A stretch of DNA of 27,397 nt, taken from positions 1 to 27,397 of the forward strand of contig DDHP01000009.1 in NCBI GenBank assembly GCA_002338145.1, written 5' to 3'. Of the stretch, positions 24,428-27,397 are shown one piece after another. Source of the DNA: Deferribacteraceae bacterium UBA1873. GTDB taxonomy: Bacteria; Chrysiogenota; Deferribacteres; Deferribacterales; Flexistipitaceae. Under the pieces are notes generated by a model that was not told the origin of the DNA, did no database searches, and saw only the letters and a program-made list of their open reading frames with translations. The first letter of the stretch is position 1, and each line of letters starts with the position of its first letter. A program made the position numbers and the translations under genes.

Positions 24428-26121
24428 TATAGTACCCCCTTCTCAGACAGCTCTTTTTCCAAAAATTCCTCGGAAATCTGCCTGCCATCATATTTTAAAA
24501 TCCGTTTATCAATTTTGAAACACAACTCTTTCTGTATAAGCTCAGCAAACTGCCCTGTCATGTTCTGCTCAACAGCAATAACAGTCTCTGCCCGTTTAAG
24601 ATAAGCGCTGATATCAGCCAAAGGATAAATCTGACTGAAATGGAGCATAGCCAGTTTTTTATGATTATATCTTTCAACAATATTCTTAACGGTATCAAAG
24701 GTGGATCCCCATGAAATCAACAGTACATCGTAATTTTCATTGCCGCAAAATCTGGGCTGCAACGTCTCTTTCTTCAATATATCCAGTTTCTTCATTCTTT
24801 TATCCTGCATTGCAACCGTTAAACCAGCTTCTTCCGTCGTGTCGCCATACTCATCATGCTCATTTCCATTGGCTATCAATATACCGTCTCCATACCCAGG
24901 AACTCCTCTGGGGGAAATACCGCTTTCACTCAAAACATATCGCTTATACTTTTTATCCATTTCTACAATATGATGATTTATTTTTTCAGAAACGTTTGGC
25001 CTATCAACATTATAATACGTATCCACAAGATATTCATCTGTTAAAATAATCACAGGTATTTGATATTTATCAGCCAAATCAAAGGATTGTGTAGTAAGAC
25101 TGTACGCTTCTGAAATGTTTGAAGGAGCAAATAAAATCCGGGGAAAATCTCCATGCCCCGCATAAAGTGCCAAATTTAAATCCCCCTGTGCGGTTCTTGT
25201 GGGCAGACCTGTGGCAGGTCCGGGACGCTGTGCAAGATGAATAACAAGAGGTATTTCTGCCATTCCTGCCAGACTCATACCCTCACACATCAAAGCAAAA
25301 CCACCACCCGAAGTAGTAACAAATCCCCGTCCCCCGCCAAACCATGCACCTATAGACGCATTCACTGCTGCTATTTCATCTTCAAACTGCTCAACAATTA
25401 TTTCCATCTCCTCCGCCATATTTACAAGATCTACAGCTACGGTTGTTGCCGGAGACATTGGATAAAAACTTACAAAATTACAGCCTCCGTTCAATGCTCC
25501 GAGAGAAACAGCTTCTGCTCCATTCAAAACAATAGTTTCACCTACCGAGGCATCCTGGTCTACATCAAAAGCTAAATTATATTCCTTGCAAATCTTCTCA
25601 CCCTCTTTATATCCCTCTAAAGCAGCATCGGAATTCTCCTGAGAAAGGTTCTCACCTTTGTCTTCAAACTTTGTCTGTACCAATTTAGTCAATATTTTTT
25701 TATCAGCTTTAAATAAACTGCAAAGCAAACCACTTAAAATAGTATTGATAAAAAGTTTATTACCAAGTTCTTTCGCCATTTTTTCAGCATTAACAGGGAT
25801 AAAAGTAATATCATCGCCTGCTTCATCTCTGAAATTTTCTTCACCGAGGATTACAGTACTTTCTGATATCCTTTCCCGGCACCAATTTATAACGCCACTT
25901 GTGAAAGGAACAAGAATATCTATCGTTTCCGAGTATGACCTCAAAGGCTCAGATGATATTCTTATAGTTGTAGTATTTATACCACCGCGTACTCTGGACA
26001 TATATTCTTTCGTGGCAAAAATATGAAATCCTGATTGCTTTAGTACTTTTGTAAGCATTTCCTCAGTCGTATTTACACCTTGTCCGGCTGCGCCGCCCAA
26101 AACAACATTAAATGTAGCCAT
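24427..26121 (-). CDS. korA: 2-oxoacid:ferredoxin oxidoreductase fused gamma-alpha subunit
   Basis: With the ATG at 26121 the protein has 564 residues. Residues 1-185 are the gamma domain (VVLGGAAGQGVNTTEEML..., EYMSRVRGG), and 195-564 are the alpha pyrimidine-binding and domain II region (GAEAVSLGALNGGCNFVSFYPMSPAT..., QRPGPATGLPTRTAQGDL at 298-315). Gamma-alpha fusion plus a separate beta is the layout of KorAB-type enzymes that take external ferredoxin. An in-frame ATG at 26136 would add MKGDF, but those codons are the AAAGGAGATTTT ribosome site itself, so the second ATG is the real start. The leader contains a 90-bp fold-back sequence (26158-26247). No ferredoxin gene is adjacent. Confidence 0.92.
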   Translation of the reverse strand: MATFNVVLGGAAGQGVNTTEEMLTKVLKQSGFHIFATKEYMSRVRGGINTTTIRISSEPLRSYSETIDILVPFTSGVINWCRERISESTVILGEENFRDEAGDDITFIPVNAEKMAKELGNKLFINTILSGLLCSLFKADKKILTKLVQTKFEDKGENLSQENSDAALEGYKEGEKICKEYNLAFDVDQDASVGETIVLNGAEAVSLGALNGGCNFVSFYPMSPATTVAVDLVNMAEEMEIIVEQFEDEIAAVNASIGAWFGGGRGFVTTSGGGFALMCEGMSLAGMAEIPLVIHLAQRPGPATGLPTRTAQGDLNLALYAGHGDFPRILFAPSNISEAYSLTTQSFDLADKYQIPVIILTDEYLVDTYYNVDRPNVSEKINHHIVEMDKKYKRYVLSESGISPRGVPGYGDGILIANGNEHDEYGDTTEEAGLTVAMQDKRMKKLDILKKETLQPRFCGNENYDVLLISWGSTFDTVKNIVERYNHKKLAMLHFSQIYPLADISAYLKRAETVIAVEQNMTGQFAELIQKELCFKIDKRILKYDGRQISEEFLEKELSEKGVL

Positions 26122-26157
26122 AAAATCTCCTTTCACCGTTATTAAAAATTGTTATTA

Positions 26158-26247
26158 AGAGCTTTGCACAACAAAATAGGTCATCATGCAGCTTCAATTT
26201 AAAGGTTATAGCTGTACAATGACTGCAATATAATTATTCAAAGCTCT
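26158..26247. repeat. 90-bp nested fold-back sequence upstream of the oxidoreductase genes
   Basis: Outer arms AGAGCTTTG (26158-26166) and CAAAGCTCT (26239-26247) are exact reverse complements. Inside, GTCAT (26180-26184) pairs with ATGAC (26219-26223), then a 2x2 internal loop, then TGCAGCT (26187-26193) with AGCTGTA (26210-26216, one G-T). It lies between the metallo-beta-lactamase stop and korA. It may be a structured 5' leader, a terminator-like end, or a small inverted-repeat element. No U-tract follows on either strand. Confidence 0.45.
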
Positions 26248-26253
26248 CTATTG

Positions 26254-27021
26254 TTATAAAAATATGCTCATACAATCTCTGGCTTTATAAAATTCAATAT
26301 CTGTATCAAACCTACTTAAATCAAAATTTATACTATCAGGATAAAAGTGGCTGAACAGCAGCTTTTTCACACCAGCCTGTTCCGCCAGAAAAATCCCTTG
26401 CCTGAAATCCATATGCCCTCTCAATCCAGAACCCTCACCAGAAGCACAGTCCACAACGGCAAGATCCGCATAGGAAAATTCATCCGCTAACCCTTCAAAA
26501 AACTCAGTATCAGAAGTATACACTATTTTCCTTTCATTAACAACAAGACTAACACCAACAGATTCATCCGTGTGCATTGTAGAAAACGTTCTAAAGCTTA
26601 ATAAATCACTTATATTAGTCCAAGAAGAAACACTGTTATTTTCATTCGGAAAAAAATTCACAGGTACCCCAGGCTCAATCCATTTGCCCAAAATACCCCT
26701 GAATTGTTCAAAATATTTTTCAATATCTTTAAAGCCAAAAATGCAAATAGGGGATTTCCTCTCATAATAAGGTGACCTCAAAGCAAAAAACAGATGAATC
26801 AAGCCAATAAAATGATCAGGGTGTTTATGACTAAGAAAAATATAGTCCACGCTATCAAGTGATTTCCCTATACTGTAAAGCCGGTCAACGCACTGAAAAC
26901 CACAATCCAGCAAAATATTGGTATGTTCCGTTTCAACAAAATACGAGGAGGAAGCCCTACCCTCGAAAGGAACGGCACTGCCGGAGCCCAAAATTGTAAA
27001 TTTAACACTTTTACCTTCCAT
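26254..27021 (-). CDS. Metallo-beta-lactamase fold hydrolase, RNase Z-like
   Basis: Cytoplasmic metal-dependent hydrolase, 255 aa. N-terminal FTILGSGSAVP (8-18), ligand motif SHKHPDH (64-70: H65, H67, D69, H70), H150 in STMHTDES, D171 in YTSDTEF, the RNase Z-type GHMDF (H203) and H225 in LFSHFYPD. This set matches the RNase Z / phosphodiesterase branch of the family. The long flexible arm of true tRNA-processing RNase Z is not obvious, so tRNA 3'-end cleavage is only a possibility. No ribosome site precedes the ATG. The promoter at 27028-27056 places the transcription start on the A of the ATG, so the mRNA is probably leaderless. Confidence 0.85.
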   Translation of the reverse strand: MEGKSVKFTILGSGSAVPFEGRASSSYFVETEHTNILLDCGFQCVDRLYSIGKSLDSVDYIFLSHKHPDHFIGLIHLFFALRSPYYERKSPICIFGFKDIEKYFEQFRGILGKWIEPGVPVNFFPNENNSVSSWTNISDLLSFRTFSTMHTDESVGVSLVVNERKIVYTSDTEFFEGLADEFSYADLAVVDCASGEGSGLRGHMDFRQGIFLAEQAGVKKLLFSHFYPDSINFDLSRFDTDIEFYKARDCMSIFL

Positions 27022-27037
27022 TATTTAATGATATAAT
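27010..27037 (+). promoter_or_regulatory. Promoter for lemA
   Basis: Perfect TATAAT at 27032-27037, 16-bp spacer, TTTACC at 27010-27015 (4 of 6 matches). The start near 27044 gives a leader of about 34 nt with a GGAG site. Its -10 overlaps that of the opposing promoter by two bases, and its -35 lies inside the neighbouring coding sequence. Confidence 0.5.
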
Positions 27038-27056
27038 AATTTAATAAAAATTTCAA
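27028..27056 (-). promoter_or_regulatory. Promoter predicting a leaderless mRNA for the RNase Z-like gene
   Basis: Minus strand TTGAAA (27051-27056), 17-bp spacer, TATCAT (27028-27033); each box has one mismatch to consensus. Six bases separate the -10 from base 27021, the A of the start ATG. No Shine-Dalgarno sequence exists, which agrees with a leaderless start. Confidence 0.55.
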
Positions 27057-27077
27057 AACCTAATATGGAGAATAATC

Positions 27078-27397
27078 ATGATAACAGGAATAATTATAAT
27101 AGCTTTAATTTTAATAGTCATTCTTTTACTTGTTTATTATTATAACAAATTTATCAAACTGAGAAATCAGGCGGATGAGTCTTTCAGCGGCATTGATGTT
27201 CAGCTGAAAAGAAGATATGACCTTATCCCTAACCTTGTTGAAACGGTAAAAGGATATGCATCCCACGAAAAAACCACATTGGAAAACGTTACCAAAGCCA
27301 GAAGTATGGCTATGAATGCAGAAGGTGTAAAGGAAAAAGCAAAGGCGGAAAATATGTTAAGTGAAACGCTGAAGAGTATTTTCGCACTTTCTGAAAA
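27078..27397 (+). CDS. lemA: LemA family protein (3' end outside window)
   Basis: The frame is open from ATG 27078 to the window edge, about 106 of the roughly 185-200 residues usual for the family. An N-terminal membrane helix (about 2-22, [19 protein letters not shown]) is followed by the LemA hallmark [20 protein letters not shown] and then [22 protein letters not shown]. The molecular role of LemA proteins is not established; they are membrane-anchored helical bundles and are often encoded with TPM-domain or HtpX genes, which may follow beyond the window. The ribosome site is TGGAG. Confidence 0.93.
   Translation, partial: MITGIIIIALILIVILLLVYYYNKFIKLRNQADESFSGIDVQLKRRYDLIPNLVETVKGYASHEKTTLENVTKARSMAMNAEGVKEKAKAENMLSETLKSIFALSE

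Noticed and set aside
24711..26026. Several plus-strand open frames of 62-122 codons opposite the oxidoreductase genes
   Set aside because: Shadow frames of the highly conserved korA coding sequence; no ribosome sites or recognisable domains.
26122..26136. ATG at 26136 as start of the gamma-alpha subunit
   Set aside because: The five extra codons are the ribosome site AAAGGAGATTTT of the next ATG; the protein family starts at MATFNVVLGG.

Overview
The window is AT-rich, gene-dense bacterial chromosome. It has no rRNA, tRNA, CRISPR array or insertion sequence that I can see. The gene content suggests a Gram-negative, probably anaerobic or microaerophilic bacterium: two-subunit 2-oxoacid:ferredoxin oxidoreductase, AcnA-type aconitase, FtsEX-EnvC-CtpA, and several PATAN/DUF4388 proteins. 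The whole pattern resembles Deferribacterota (Flexistipes/Deferribacter-like) or a related delta-proteobacterial-type lineage. This is inference from gene families and arrangement, not a database match.

Left part, minus strand (1-12174). A 3'-truncated acnA runs off the left edge behind its own promoter. Upstream of it lies a two-gene unit: an inositol-monophosphatase-family gene followed by an 800-residue PATAN-DnaJ-TPR protein. Next comes a zapE/AFG1-type ATPase gene. A five-gene run follows, transcribed as argS, SPOR-domain membrane protein, secreted PgaB-C-terminal-like (GH153-like) hydrolase, oxygen-dependent protoporphyrinogen/coproporphyrinogen oxidase, and isochorismatase-family hydrolase, with gaps of 1-20 bp or overlaps.

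Centre. A 422-bp divergent intergenic region (12175-12596) carries a 12-bp inverted repeat with arms about 97 bp apart. To its right is a plus-strand chain of eleven genes (12597-23285), most with overlapping ends: zinc-ribbon membrane protein, PATAN membrane protein, receiver protein with a His-box tail, 72-aa conserved-looking small protein, ftsE, ftsX, envC, ctpA, divergent polysaccharide deacetylase, tsaD, and a tRNA-dihydrouridine synthase gene. The core (ftsE-ftsX-envC-ctpA-deacetylase) is a cell-separation and peptidoglycan-remodelling set. The four genes before it look like a signalling or regulatory module, because PATAN and receiver domains are the two parts of PatA-type regulators.

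Right part. A 62-aa membrane protein gene converges on the dihydrouridine synthase gene. Then, on the minus strand, come the beta and the gamma-alpha subunits of a 2-oxoacid:ferredoxin oxidoreductase, preceded by a 90-bp fold-back sequence, and an RNase Z-like metallo-beta-lactamase gene. A 5'-partial lemA on the plus strand leaves the window. The last two genes share a 56-bp divergent promoter region. There the minus-strand promoter predicts a leaderless mRNA and its -10 box overlaps that of lemA.

The most unusual content is the pair of PATAN proteins (one fused to a J domain and TPRs, one membrane-anchored beside a split receiver), the receiver with a DHp-like tail but no kinase ATPase domain, and their placement at the head of an FtsEX-EnvC-CtpA operon.
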